Shown in pieces: positions 11,701 to 22,338 of a stretch of DNA of 64,000 bases. How positions within the stretch are numbered: position 1 is the first letter of the stretch; every line of letters starts with the position of its first letter. The position numbers and the translations under genes were made by a program. Under the pieces are notes generated by a model. The model had not been told where the DNA came from and made no database searches. It saw only the letters and a program-made list of their open reading frames with translations. This DNA is from Annulohypoxylon bovei var. microspora (lineage: Eukaryota > Ascomycota > Sordariomycetes > Xylariales > Hypoxylaceae): contig MU405332.1 in assembly GCA_022836615.1 (NCBI GenBank), positions 1 through 64,000 of the forward strand, written 5' to 3'.

Positions 11701-12403
11701 TTTCGTTATCAGGGTCTGCGATACGTTCTTTCAGAACTTCTTCGGCCGTCTTTTGCATGATGTCTATATGAGCCTGGAAGTCTCTATCTTGAGTTTGGTA
11801 GAAGAACCCTGGCAAGGGCAGCCGTTGGGACCTCCGTCCGCTCTCGAGTAGAAACTCGATCATGGCGTCGGGGAAGGGATGCATGGTCTCGGAGTAGAAG
11901 CTGTTGAATCGATATCCCATGGAACAGAGAGCGATCGTATCAAGTGCGAGACGCGTGAAATCTTGGGTAACGCTTATTCTCTTATGCGGTCCATGTCTCG
12001 CCCACTTCAGGGCCAGCTGCGAGCTGATATCCTTCATCTCGCCGAACATGTTGCGAATGCCTATCGGCCCAAAAGCCGGCATGAGGACGCGGTGAGCGAT
12101 GCCCCAGTTAGGCTCTTCGGGTTTTGCTGTAAACAACCCGTCGCCGAGGCCCGCCCTTATCTCGGTCAAGACATTGTTTGGCTCCTTTACGAATCTCTTT
12201 TCGTCGCAGGCCTCGTCAATGAGCTCACGTGTACAGATGAATACCACGCTAGCTCCCGGAAGACTCAATCGGAAGATCTCGCCATACTGGTCAGACAGGT
12301 TCAGAAAGGAGCGAATAGAGTTGTCCGCGTCGACGTCAGCGATGTTTCCAATGAATGGCAGCCTCGGTGGCTCGGGAATAGGGACGATGGAAGTCTTCGC
12401 CAT
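8729..12403 (-). CDS. CYP505-type self-sufficient P450-reductase fusion
   Basis: Natural fusion of a cytochrome P450 and a CPR-type reductase (P450foxy/BM3 family), normally a fatty-acid subterminal hydroxylase. About seven exons join in frame with standard sites. The P450 half starts MAKTSIVPIPEPP and shows the I-helix AGHETTS (near 11590), the K-helix ETLR, and a heme loop split by an intron: FGNGSRA then CIGRPFAWQE, with the Cys ligand present. The reductase half has an FMN-flavodoxin segment (TVLYGSNSGTCESMAQRLA), FAD/NADPH segments (including GTGIAPFHGFIQDR) and the family C-terminus (RYATDVF). No disabling change was seen. It is likely soluble or peripheral, since no N-terminal anchor is visible. 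Its neighbours are a cutinase, a Zn2Cys6 regulator and an aldehyde dehydrogenase. Confidence 0.92.
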
Positions 12404-13090
12404 GTTGTAATTTCAAATAGTAATATTTCCAGAACTGTAGTGTTAGGATATATGAGATGCTACGTCTTTGGTACACATTGGGACCGGTAGATATCATATA
12501 TATACCTATATCCAAGTATTTACCTTCTGTTTATCTCGGCTTACCAAATGGGTAACTTGGTAGATATATGGGGTATCATCCTCGAATGAGACCTTTTCGT
12601 CACTCTCTGTGTCATCGATCGGTCTCTCGCGGGGCCGATGGGTGGCAGTGCCCGGGGCTATAATCACTCCGCGCCTGTGGGCGTATGATAAATGTTTGAC
12701 TATAACATTATGTACATATCATTAAGAGGTATTTTCCGCCGTAGACGATATATCCGCAGCTCGTCGGCATTATACAAGCACACAAACTTGAAACAATGTC
12801 AATGTGGTATATATCCACTTCGGACGGCGACAGACATCGTGAACCTGGAAACCGTATACCCACCTAGGCTAGATAATCCACGAAATAGGGCCATGTCGGT
12901 ACTTTCAAATGCTCTGGTTTCTCCGCGTGACCGATGTACAGTTTAATATTTTATTATTTCATTGAAACTATGCTTTATTAAGTACCTACCTACCTATGTA
13001 GGAATATCTATTATGTTGTATGGTTACTTACACGTAACCACGGACTCGGGGTCGGGGTCGGGTTCGGGTGTGGATCCGGACAGGGGATGG
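12404..13090. other. CYP505 upstream region
   Basis: Promoter side of the P450 gene. It contains short CTACCTACC-type repeats near 12985 but no gene. It ends at the 5-bp GATGG (13086-13090) duplicated on the far side of the neighbouring TIR element. Confidence 0.45.
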
Positions 13091-14207
13091 TATGGAGGCC
13101 CGTTCGTACAACTGTGCATTTTCAATTTTTAGTTTTGAATTTTACCTAAAAGGGTAAGGTGTATCTTAATTGCGCGAAATTTATCTACTTCATATTTAAA
13201 AAAGAAATACTTATATAACATATGGATATTTACATAACGAAAAGATATTATTAAATATATATATATACGTATAAATATATGTATATACGAATAAATATAT
13301 GTATATACGAATTAATATATATAAAAACGCGAGACCACCCGTTCGGATGGTATAATATCCCGAGTTTAACCGGAGGTTTATGGTTCGATTCCTCGATCAC
13401 CCACTTTTATTTTTTTCTTATCCGACGAAAAAAACACTGGTTTAACTACCCATTGGGCCACCCGTAACCCTTCTTTTAACGCCTTAACCACCTTTTCAAA
13501 GGTTGCTTAATCACTTAAATTAAAGGTATTTTTTACGTGTGTTAAATTGAAAGGAATCAATTAAGTAAGCACCTTAAGTAATCACTTTTGCCACCCACCT
13601 GGTCCATGCGTGAAAATTAAACCCACCCTTAAAACGATGCACCCAATCAATCGTTGTGGACGTATATACCGGCCTTTTAGGAGATAACGGGTTTTACAAA
13701 ACCGGAGATCCGGGATTATCGCGATAAGAGATTTTGATAAGGACCAAGCTCGGGTAAACCTAAGCCGGCTTTTTGATTGGTTCAAATTACTATCGATACG
13801 CATAGTGAAGCGTTTCGGGGATGTCACGTGCGACCGGTCGCAGCAACAACATTAAGAGAGGCGATACAACAGCTTATTTCGTACAAAATATAACGTGCAA
13901 TTTATTGAAATTTATATCTTTAGAATCGCTTAATTGAAAGCTATAATAAAATTTATTTACTTTTAAATTAAACCCTTTAAAAGGAAAGTTATTCGGGTGT
14001 AAACTTAATAGTATTATATATTGGTTGCATGGCTTATAAGCCTTGAAATAACAAATCTTTATTCATTTATCCATACGATTAATCCAAGTATTGTTTTATT
14101 AATTTTTAAGTACATACCTATGTACCCCTTACCTTATTAGGCATAGCCTCTTCCATTTTCCAAAACTAAAAATTGAAAATGCACAGTTGTACGAACGGGC
14201 CTCCATA
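13091..14207. mobile_element. TIR element, 1117 bp, perfect 47-bp inverted ends
   Basis: The ends 13091-13137 and 14161-14207 are perfect 47-bp inverted repeats beginning TATGGAGGCCCGTTCGTAC. The 5 bp GATGG lies directly outside both ends (13086-13090 and 14208-14212) and looks like a target-site duplication. The interior is very AT-rich, RIP-like, and has no readable transposase; the longest frame (13582-13827, minus) resembles no family I know. It therefore appears to be a non-autonomous or decayed DNA transposon. The superfamily is unclear: TA lies at the very end of each TIR, so a TA target with longer shared flank is the alternative to a 5-bp duplication. Confidence 0.78.
13346..13400 (+). 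other. tRNA-like A-box/B-box pair inside TIR element
   Basis: TGGTATAATAT at 13348-13358 matches the Pol III A-box consensus at 10 of 11 positions. GGTTCGATTCC at 13382-13392 is a perfect B-box, 34 bp downstream. The 3' arm following the T-loop could pair only with an undamaged version of the 5' arm, so this is not a functional tRNA as it stands. It may be a RIP-decayed tRNA or a tRNA-derived SINE nested in the element. Confidence 0.35.
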
Positions 14208-14348
14208 GATGGTAGACGCAAGTCACTAGCCGAGATATGCGATGAATGCCTACATATCACAACTTCGTTCCGTAAGTAGTCTCTTGATGGTTCATGCAGA
14301 CTTGGATTTGTATCGTATACCTATGCAAAGAATACACGGCTATATGAT

Positions 14349-16713
14349 ATGACTACCTCGCGTACCGGATACGTTCAGCAAGTGGTAAAAATGGAAATTC
14401 AATCTCCCCGACTAAATTCACGTCCCCGACGAGCGCTCGCTTGTCTACCATGTCGAAGGAAAAAGCTTCGGTGCGATCATCAACACCCTTGCAGCAATTG
14501 CATGCGTTCAAGAAGCAAGACATGTACTTATCCAAAGAATCACGATGGCTCTACCAGTGCCACACCGCTCCAGCGAGAGCCGAGGAGAGAAGAGGCAATG
14601 TCTAAATCTTCGGATAGTGTTCCGAACGGCAGTGTTGACGAACGGGGTCTCGGAAATGATGATTTATCGCGACGCGAAGTGTGGCAGTCATCTTTGTTAG
14701 GTGCCCTAGCGGTTGCGGTCCCTCTAGGAGGTAACAAGGAATCGGCTGAGGCAAACCGCAAGCCTAGCGGCTCTCTCGTGCGAGAGACGCAAGGGGCATC
14801 TCTTGCCATCCGCGACGAAAGCTCGACGACTAACCAGCCAGGTACTTCCGGCCTTCGCACGACCTCCAACTTATCTCCGTATATGGACACGTATCCGATA
14901 AGTAGCATGATAGTAAAAAAGCGCTACTTCTCTCCGACTCATTGGATGTTTTCTGCCACGTTGGTAAGCGAAATAGAAGGCCCCGAGTTTCGAGTCTCTT
15001 ATTAACATATTTACTATACAGTCGCCTCACGCGCTAGACTGGCTCGATGAACAGATGCGAGGCCAAGGGAGAATCTGGCAAGATATCATGACTTGCAAAC
15101 TGCTCGCTAGATCTATCAAAGCCGGACGGGTTCTCGCCTGGACGCGAGGCGAATATGGGAAATGTTTACCAACCAAGAGTGTGGCGGACGTTTTGTTCAG
15201 CGCCTACCTGCGTACTTTTGAATCTATCTATCGGATCATCCATATCCCTACATCCAAGCGCGCCTATGATGCTTTATGGGGGAATTCTGGTCTAGTAAGT
15301 TCGGCACACGTGGTACAGTTGCAACTTTGCCTTGCCATCGGTGCCTGCTTCTACGACGACGTCTTCTCACTTCGTCCTCAAGCCCATCAATGGATACGAG
15401 AAGCAGAACACTGGCTTGGGTCTTCGGGCAAGCTTCGGATAGCGGTCTTCGACATTCAAACGATGTGCCTATTACTGCTGGCCCGACAGACAGCCCAGTA
15501 TCTACCGGAAAATCAGGTCTGGGCTGGCTCTGGCGCTCTAGTTAGGGCCGCTATGGCTGTCGGTTTGCATCGCGACCCAACAAGGCTTCTTAGTATGCCT
15601 CTCCTGGAAGTCGAGATACGACGACGTCTATGGGCAACTATCATCGAGCTGGTATTAGATTCCAGCATCGACGCGGGGGGTCCTCCTATGTTTTCGTCCG
15701 ACGACTTTGATTGCGCCTTACCTTCGAACTTAAACGATGCCGAGCTAGATCTCGATAACGACGGCAAGATTACGCCAAGAGATCCAACCGAGTATACCGA
15801 TACGTCTATTCAGATTGCCTTAGGTCGTACCTTCGTGACGCGACTTTCCATCGCGAAGTATGCCAATTCCATAAAGGCCGATATTTCTCACCAGGAGACG
15901 CTGAAACTTAGCTCTGAATTGATGAACGAGTATCGCTCCTTGGTAAGGTACTTGCATTCACTGGGTCCGCAGCCCACGAAGTTTCAGCAGCAGTACTGCG
16001 AGTTCGTATTTAGCCGCTATATTTTTTCCCTACATTTATCGTATATGCCGCGGGCTTTGAAAGACCCTGCCCAATTCTATCTCTCTCGGACTCTTTGCGT
16101 GGATACGGCTCTGAGACTAGCATCTTTCTTCATCCCGCTCCCTTCTTCTCTTCAGGAACCTGTCTTAGCAGCTGTCCATCGTGTCCTCCCTTTTAGAGAT
16201 CAGTGTGGCGATTACGTTCGTCTTCTCATCTGCGGTTCTGGCCCCTTCAGGTCGATACCCTGGCAAACCTTCATGGTTATCGCAGCAGAGCTAGCGGCAA
16301 TAATACACCAAGCGCGCGAGACTTCCCCGTGGATGAGTGTTGTACCGTTCAGCCAGACGCAAAATGGCAGCAAAACCCGCAGCATGGAGCTGATCACATT
16401 GCTTCGAGAAGCGGTAAAGTTGACAACTAAACGCATTGAGGCTGGTCACCATAATGCGAAAGACCTCGTCTACGTAACCGTGAACCTCGCCGGGATTGAA
16501 GCCGCGATGGAAGGTACTCCGGCTGAACAAGCCATGGATGCTAAGGGCAAGGAAGTACTAGTCGAAGCTATAAGGATTCTCAGAGGGATGGCCGGCACGG
16601 GACCTGTTGCTTGGGACAATAACCCGCCAAGCCTAAGAGACGAGGGGTTTGAAGCTGTTAGTGGATTTTGGCCGATGGGATATTCTGGTATGGATTGGGA
16701 GGCTTTAATGTAG
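14349..16713 (+). CDS. Zn2Cys6 fungal transcription factor
   Basis: Nuclear regulator of about 768 residues in two exons (14349-14963 and 15022-16713; intron 14964-15021). The zinc cluster is at residues 32-59 with spacing C-x2-C-x6-C-x5-C-x2-C-x7-C, preceded by basic residues and followed by CTYP, as in Gal4-type DNA-binding domains. A Ser/Thr-rich linker follows. Then comes a fungal-specific transcription-factor middle-homology domain, recognised by LRIAVFDIQTMCLLLLARQ, AAMAVGLHRDPTRL and EVEIRRRLWATIIELVLDSS. The first ATG of the frame was used; a second ATG lies at residue 15. It is transcribed away from the CYP505 gene and toward the aldehyde dehydrogenase, so local regulation of those genes is possible but unproven. 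Confidence 0.9.
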
Positions 16714-17478
16714 TCTGTTTGAAGCAAAGTTCGACACTTCCCCAGCACAGTTTTCGACACGTAAGAAAGCGAGTGCATAAAATAACCCTTAGATATCTAG
16801 GTACCTAGGTACGTATGTTTACATACACAGTGATAAAGTATCATAAAGCATGGCTATTACTGTCACCCTCTTTGGCCCTACCTACCTAGATAGGTACTCA
16901 CTTACCTAAGGTACCTAGCAGTGCATTTAGTGGATATTAAGTGAATATGAATTTCTTTCAACAAAGCCATCAATTTTAAATATTAGATTCATTAGATTTC
17001 CATCTTTTAGTCGTTCATAATTTTATGGAAGCTATACGGCTTTCATACAATCTCAAGATTGCTCAGGGGCTCAGGGGCACCTCGCCTGATTCGTTGATGA
17101 CTAAGCAAGATCAATTAGCGAACCTCTTTCCACATATACCACGAGTTATTCGAGTTCATTGATTAAAAGCGCCGTAACGTCGTATCTGGAAAGTGAACGT
17201 TAAGAAATGGCATGGTTGCATTGTTTTATTGTCATGGTTAATATTTCCGATGCTGTTCAAACGTTCACTTCCACGGCCGTAAACCATCTTCTAGAGCAGT
17301 AACCGTACTAGACCTCCCCTAAATCTAAAAGCCGGACATAAAACGATCCACTCCATTATCTAGATGGTCTGCGAGAAGCATCCAGATTGAATGCTTAAAT
17401 GCAAATAACATCTCATGTTCTCTCTCGGAGTTGGATCTCATTCTTACATGCGACTTGGAGCCTTAGATACAATTATAT
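16714..17478. other. Convergent intergenic region
   Basis: Between the 3' ends of the Zn2Cys6 gene (+) and the aldehyde dehydrogenase (-). It contains several TACCTAGGTA-type palindromes (for example 16802-16811) and no gene. Confidence 0.5.
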
Positions 17479-19221
17479 TTAGCCATATCTTACAGAGCCA
17501 GCTCCGACTTTAAACCAGTCATCTGCTAGGAGCGATTCTTCGGTTGAGGCATAGTTGATGATAGTGCTCTTAGTTGTCGTATATGCATTGTACGCATCAA
17601 CGCCATTTTCGCTCCCGACGCCGCTCGAAGATTTAGCACCGCCCCATGGACTGCTTGGGTCATTTCGATGATGTGTGTTTACCCATGTGATGCCTGCATC
17701 GATTTGCTCCGAGACACGAAAAGCCTGTGCTAGGTCTTGAGTCCAGAGACCAGCTCCGAGACCGAACTCGCTATCATTAGCTAATTTTATAGCCTCCTCT
17801 TCTGTGCCAAAGGGGACAACTACTATAACGGGCCCAAAAGCTTCCTCACGCCAGATGCGTGTTTCAAGGATGCTATTTTTCTCGCTTGACACAAGAATGG
17901 TTGGCTGATAGAAGTACCCCTTGGAAAAGTCCGTCCCATCGAGGGAGCTGAGGCCTTGCATCCTGGCCCCTCCTACTACTGCCTTTGCCTTACCACCATT
18001 TAAGGCTTCTTCAACCAACCCCTCAACATTTCCGAGTTGTTTCGCTGAGATCAACGGTCCCATCGACGACTCTGGGTTGCTCGGGGCACCCATATGCTGA
18101 GTGATGAATTCCGTCTTAGCCTTTAACCCCTCTAACAGCTGCGGCAAGATTTTACCATCGACAATGATTCTCGTACTCGCGATGCAGGTTTGTCCACTTG
18201 CGATGAAACTTCCGAAGGCGATACCGTTCACGGCAAGCTGCACGTCTGCCGTGTCAAATACGATCAACGGCGCCTTTCCCCCTAGCTCCGCCGTATACCT
18301 CGCCAAATTCCCACCAACAATCTCCCCGATAGCCCTCCCGGCTACGGTCCCTCCAGTAACGTCCACCTTTCTTACCAGCGGATTCTGTACGAGGGCTTTG
18401 CCAGTCGTGGCGCCGTATCCCGGCAACACGCTAAACACGCCATCCGGTATGCCTGCCTCTTTTAATATCCGGCCTAAGAGTAGCGTCGAAAGCGGCGTCA
18501 GCTCGCTCGGCTTCACAATGACGCTATTCCCCGCAGCTAGCGCAGGTGCAAGCTTTTTCACAGCGATGAGCAATGGGTGGTTGAAGGGTGTGATCTGCAC
18601 AACGACTCCTAGAGGCACGCGCTGAAGGAAGTTGTGCAGCTTTCCCGCCGTCGGTAGAACGGGCTGCTCCTCAACGCGCAGTATCGAGGAGTAGTACTTG
18701 AACCAGCGCACAAGAGAAGGCACCTGCGCCTTCATTTCGCGGATCGCGCGACCCGTTTGTCTCACCTCAAGCGCGATCAGGTCTGGAAGGGCTTCCGCGA
18801 GAAGCGTCGCGCATTTATCCAGGATATCCGCGCGATGATGGCGCGAGGATTTAGACCATACACCAGACTCGAAGGCTTTTTGAGCGAGGGTGACGGTACG
18901 CTCGACATCAGAGGCTGATGCCGCATGACAGCTAGCAAAATGGAAGAAATTCTATTAGATCACAACTACATGCGTAGATAGGCAGGAATTCATCGATATA
19001 ACGATGGATTGGAAGTTGAGAAAGAGAATCATTATGTATATATAGATATATAAACTCACTGCGCAAATATATCCCCCGTAGCAGGATCTTCCACCGGTAT
19101 CCTATGATTATCATCAATAAATCGCGTCCAGCGCGTTGAACGGGCGAGATGTCGCGACTCACAACTCCTCTTCGCCCAGCTTCTCCTCGCCAGCAATCCA
19201 CATGAAATAAGTTTGTGCCAT
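17479..19221 (-). CDS. Aldehyde dehydrogenase (NAD(P)-dependent)
   Basis: ALDH superfamily enzyme of about 517 residues, oxidising an aldehyde to the acid. Three exons: 19163-19221 (start MAQTYFMWIAGEE), 19060-19101 (VEDPATGDIFA) and 17479-18931. The total is in frame. The first two exons are short and easy to miss. Visible motifs are the substrate-tunnel segment TPFNHPLLIAVKKLAPALAA, the Glu-containing AELGGKAPLIVF, the catalytic Cys in SGQTCIAS, and EEAFGPVIVV. The C-terminal part (GGAKSSSGVGSENGVDAY) is standard. The substrate cannot be read from sequence. No targeting signal is obvious, so a cytosolic location is likely. The gene is downstream of, and convergent with, the Zn2Cys6 regulator. 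Confidence 0.88.
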
Positions 19222-19868
19222 TTTAGCCGCTGGTTTCTTATTTATCAAGCTTGATGAAAGGTAGAAGGTTCATATCTATCAATTCAGGATCCAATCCACC
19301 CTCGCAAAGCTCCGCACCGGCGCCAAAATTCGTCGGACATGCCCGGAGTCATCATGTGACTTTTATTTTGCCCCGAAATATCCCCTTTCCCTTCCTATGT
19401 TGATGCTTCTATCTATTAATAGTTTCTCCTATTAGTAATACTCTCAGGCAAAGCGAGTACAAGTCATTAGAAGGCGATAACTATGTAAAGGTCTTGTAAT
19501 GTAAATGCGAAGGTCAAGGCCAAAAGTTTCGCACACCTGATCAGGGGTTCAAACCGTGTAAACTGAGGTTCTTATACACTGTAAGAAGCTTTGTCTCAGT
19601 GGCTAAGTGCCTCAGGCTGTAGCGGTTAATCATTAAATTTTAGCGGAGAGATCGCTATTAAACCTGTGAGGATTAGCGTGATGCAGACACAGTACTGATT
19701 AATTGCTGACCTAATCACGCACTGGGTAAGGACCGCGAAAGATGGGCGAAACCTTTAGCCTTGACGTTCGTAGGAACATAAAGATTAATCATTGTACTTA
19801 GATAAAATTAGATAGCAGCAGATTTATTTTTATCACGTATATTCAGATAGTTTATGGGGTTGCATGGC
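19222..19868. other. Intergenic region, ALDH/HET
   Basis: Upstream region of the aldehyde dehydrogenase and 3' flank of the HET gene. A tRNA-like GGGGTTCAAACC near 19547 has no matching 5' arm. No gene is seen. Confidence 0.45.
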
Positions 19869-22338
19869 CTACACTAGATTGAAGACCTCCTTTTCAAGCC
19901 CCTTTTCTTGTATTTGGGTCAAAGCTTTCCCATTCATATACCCCTGCAAGAAACACTCTCCCACGAATTGATGCTTCTTTTCATCAGTAGCTCTCTCTCT
20001 ATCTTTTTTCCCGCCACTAGGGTCTAGCTTACTCTCTCTTAGCAAGTAGAGGACTGGCCCGCCGTATAACATCACTACCATATCACCAGGTCGTGCATTA
20101 TGTGGGCACAATCCGTAGCACCCTTCGCCTAGCTCGTCGGCTACGAAGAAACAAGGACTTAGACACGGGACGTACGGAGTACGCTCCTTAAAGCCGCGAG
20201 CATGATACGTATAGTGCCTAGCTAGGAATTCTCGAACTCCTTCAGCGAGCTTCTTCGTATCCTGATCATCCACGTCATGCAGCACAAATCTTCCGTAACT
20301 AGCAGGATCAAATACCCTCATGAACGCATCCCTAAGCTCGTGGGGCTGGTCGGGGAATTCCCAGAGTGGAAAGGGGGTTATTTTAGAGATCGTGCATAAG
20401 CGATGACCGGTAAGTTGCAGTATGTGCGGGTTCTTCAAAGCGTCTGGCGAGTTGATAAATTCGACTTCTGGCATAGTTGATCCGCTGGCTTGATATGAAG
20501 CCTCCAGAGAGAGCCCCAAGGTAGCGTTGGCTATCCTGTCATCTCCTACTGGCCAGAAACACCATGAAGGATACTCGAGTGTTTCCAGTTCTAGTGGTTC
20601 CCCATAGTACATCTGCTGCCAGCTTCGACTCTTCAATGTGTGGATGGATGATAAGATCCTGAGTGACTGATGCGTGCAGATCCACCAACGAACAAAATCT
20701 GTAAAGACTTTTACGGGAGTTTTGGAATAGTCTACCTTGACAATCAGGGGTAGGTTCGCAACATCTTTTGACTCGTTACCGAATTGAAGGAGCGCATACA
20801 GCTTGTCTCGAGGGTCGGTAGCCTTCAAACTATGAGCTTTGACGAGTATTTCGAGGATCCCTTCTGAGGAAGTCTTCATTTGGAGGCCTTGGCTTGTCTC
20901 TCCAAGCTGCACGATACTAAACCATATAGACGGTACGATTGCAGATCTCAGAACATTAGTTGGCTGCGATCTAGCTCTGACAAGAGCTGAGCCCAACTTC
21001 TCAGCTTGCAGAAGACGGATGACCGAGGAGACGATCGGCCAGCTTACCTCGTCCAACCCGCACCGGAAAACTGCGGTACTTGCATTCGAGATCTCCTGGA
21101 GAACCCACGTTCGTTTGAACCAGTCGAAGTCGCATAAATTCCAGTGTATCGTGTAATCAACCATGTTGGTGATCTCGGCATTAATTATTTCCGTCTCTAT
21201 CAGTTCTCTTTCCTCCGGAGTGTATGTCCTCGACGCATCATACCGGGTTCGAAAACGTTCTTGTATTGCTTGTAAAGCAGAGAAGCACTTATGCCTCATA
21301 GGTAAGTCGGCACTAGTTCCGAGCCATACCACGACACGGACAGCTCCTGCGTAGATAGAAGGCATTAACGCGACCTGCTGTGACCATTCTCCGAAGTTGG
21401 CCTGGTCGATGCAGACTGCGTCAGCCCACAAGTTGCGTGGCGGTCCGCTCTCAGGCCTCATGTGCTTCAAAGCTTCATACAGGTTCGCTGTAATAGCAAT
21501 CCCGCGCGTAAGGCCATGCGCGGGATTTTCTAGCGATTCCCGTAGTTGAATCGTCTCCTCTGTACGAACATCGCCCCAACAATAGGATAGAGCTTCATAT
21601 TCACCATGACTAGGGTCATCTAGTGATATTGTCGTAATACTACAGAGTAGAGGGTCTTCGAATCTTCCGGGGCATAGTGATAAAACACGAGTCTGTCGTC
21701 GAGACTCCTGTAAGGGCTTGTAGATGTTGAGCTTGTCTACCCCGGTCGAACCCTGCGCATTATCACTTGATAAATTCGTTTCTTGGTCTTGAAAGATACC
21801 CTCTGCCTTGATTTCGACTTCGTAGACAAAATTGGTCCATAACTGGAGCATTGCCATTGGGAAAACTTGTATGGTGTCATCTCCCCGGATGGATTGCAAC
21901 CACGCGCATCGAGCCTTGTCACTAGATCCCACATCCCAGACATTTTCATGCCTATGCGGTTCTATACGCGCGTGTATATTCTTTTGGAAGGTGAAAGACC
22001 AAATCCGTTCGTGGCACGACGGCGTTGCGACGGCAAGGTCGAAGAACGTATTCGTGCTCTCATAAGTGCCTCCATATCTATCTTGCTGGTCGCTCCAACC
22101 TAGGCTTTTGAGTCAGTTGATCAGCTCTCAGGGCTAGAGGGAGTGTTCTGGTTTAAATTAGACCTTGATCGTGTGATAAAGTAGATATCGTCACCCTAGT
22201 AACCGAGCCCGTCAACTTCGGTATTTGAAGCTCGACGTATGCTTGTCGAGGACAGCACTCTCCGACTTCAAGACGGTCCGATCGTTTTACGGAGGCAATC
22301 CATCCCCGCCCATTTTCCACGATGGTCAGGTTTGTCAT
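19869..22338 (-). CDS. HET-domain protein with extra N-terminal domain
   Basis: Heterokaryon-incompatibility (HET) protein of about 801 residues, two exons (22164-22338 and 19869-22099, intron 22100-22163). The start at 22338 is the first ATG after an in-frame stop and adds about 130 residues that a single-exon call would lose. This N-terminal part (GSVTRVTISTLSHDQG joined to WSDQQDRYGGTYESTNTFF) looks like a beta-rich domain. The HET core has LSLCPGRFEDPL, EYEALSYCWGD, LWADAVCIDQ, and WFKRTWVLQEIS. The C-terminus has the usual HET-protein tail with YGLCPHNARPGDMVVMLYGG and FVGECFLQGYMNG. HET proteins trigger regulated cell death in non-self recognition; the specific role of this one is unknown. 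Confidence 0.88.

Noticed and set aside
19530..19650. A-box and B-box-like words near GGGGTTCAAACC and TGGCTAAGTGC
   Set aside because: Order and spacing are wrong for a tRNA (B-box-like word precedes the A-box-like word) and no cloverleaf forms.
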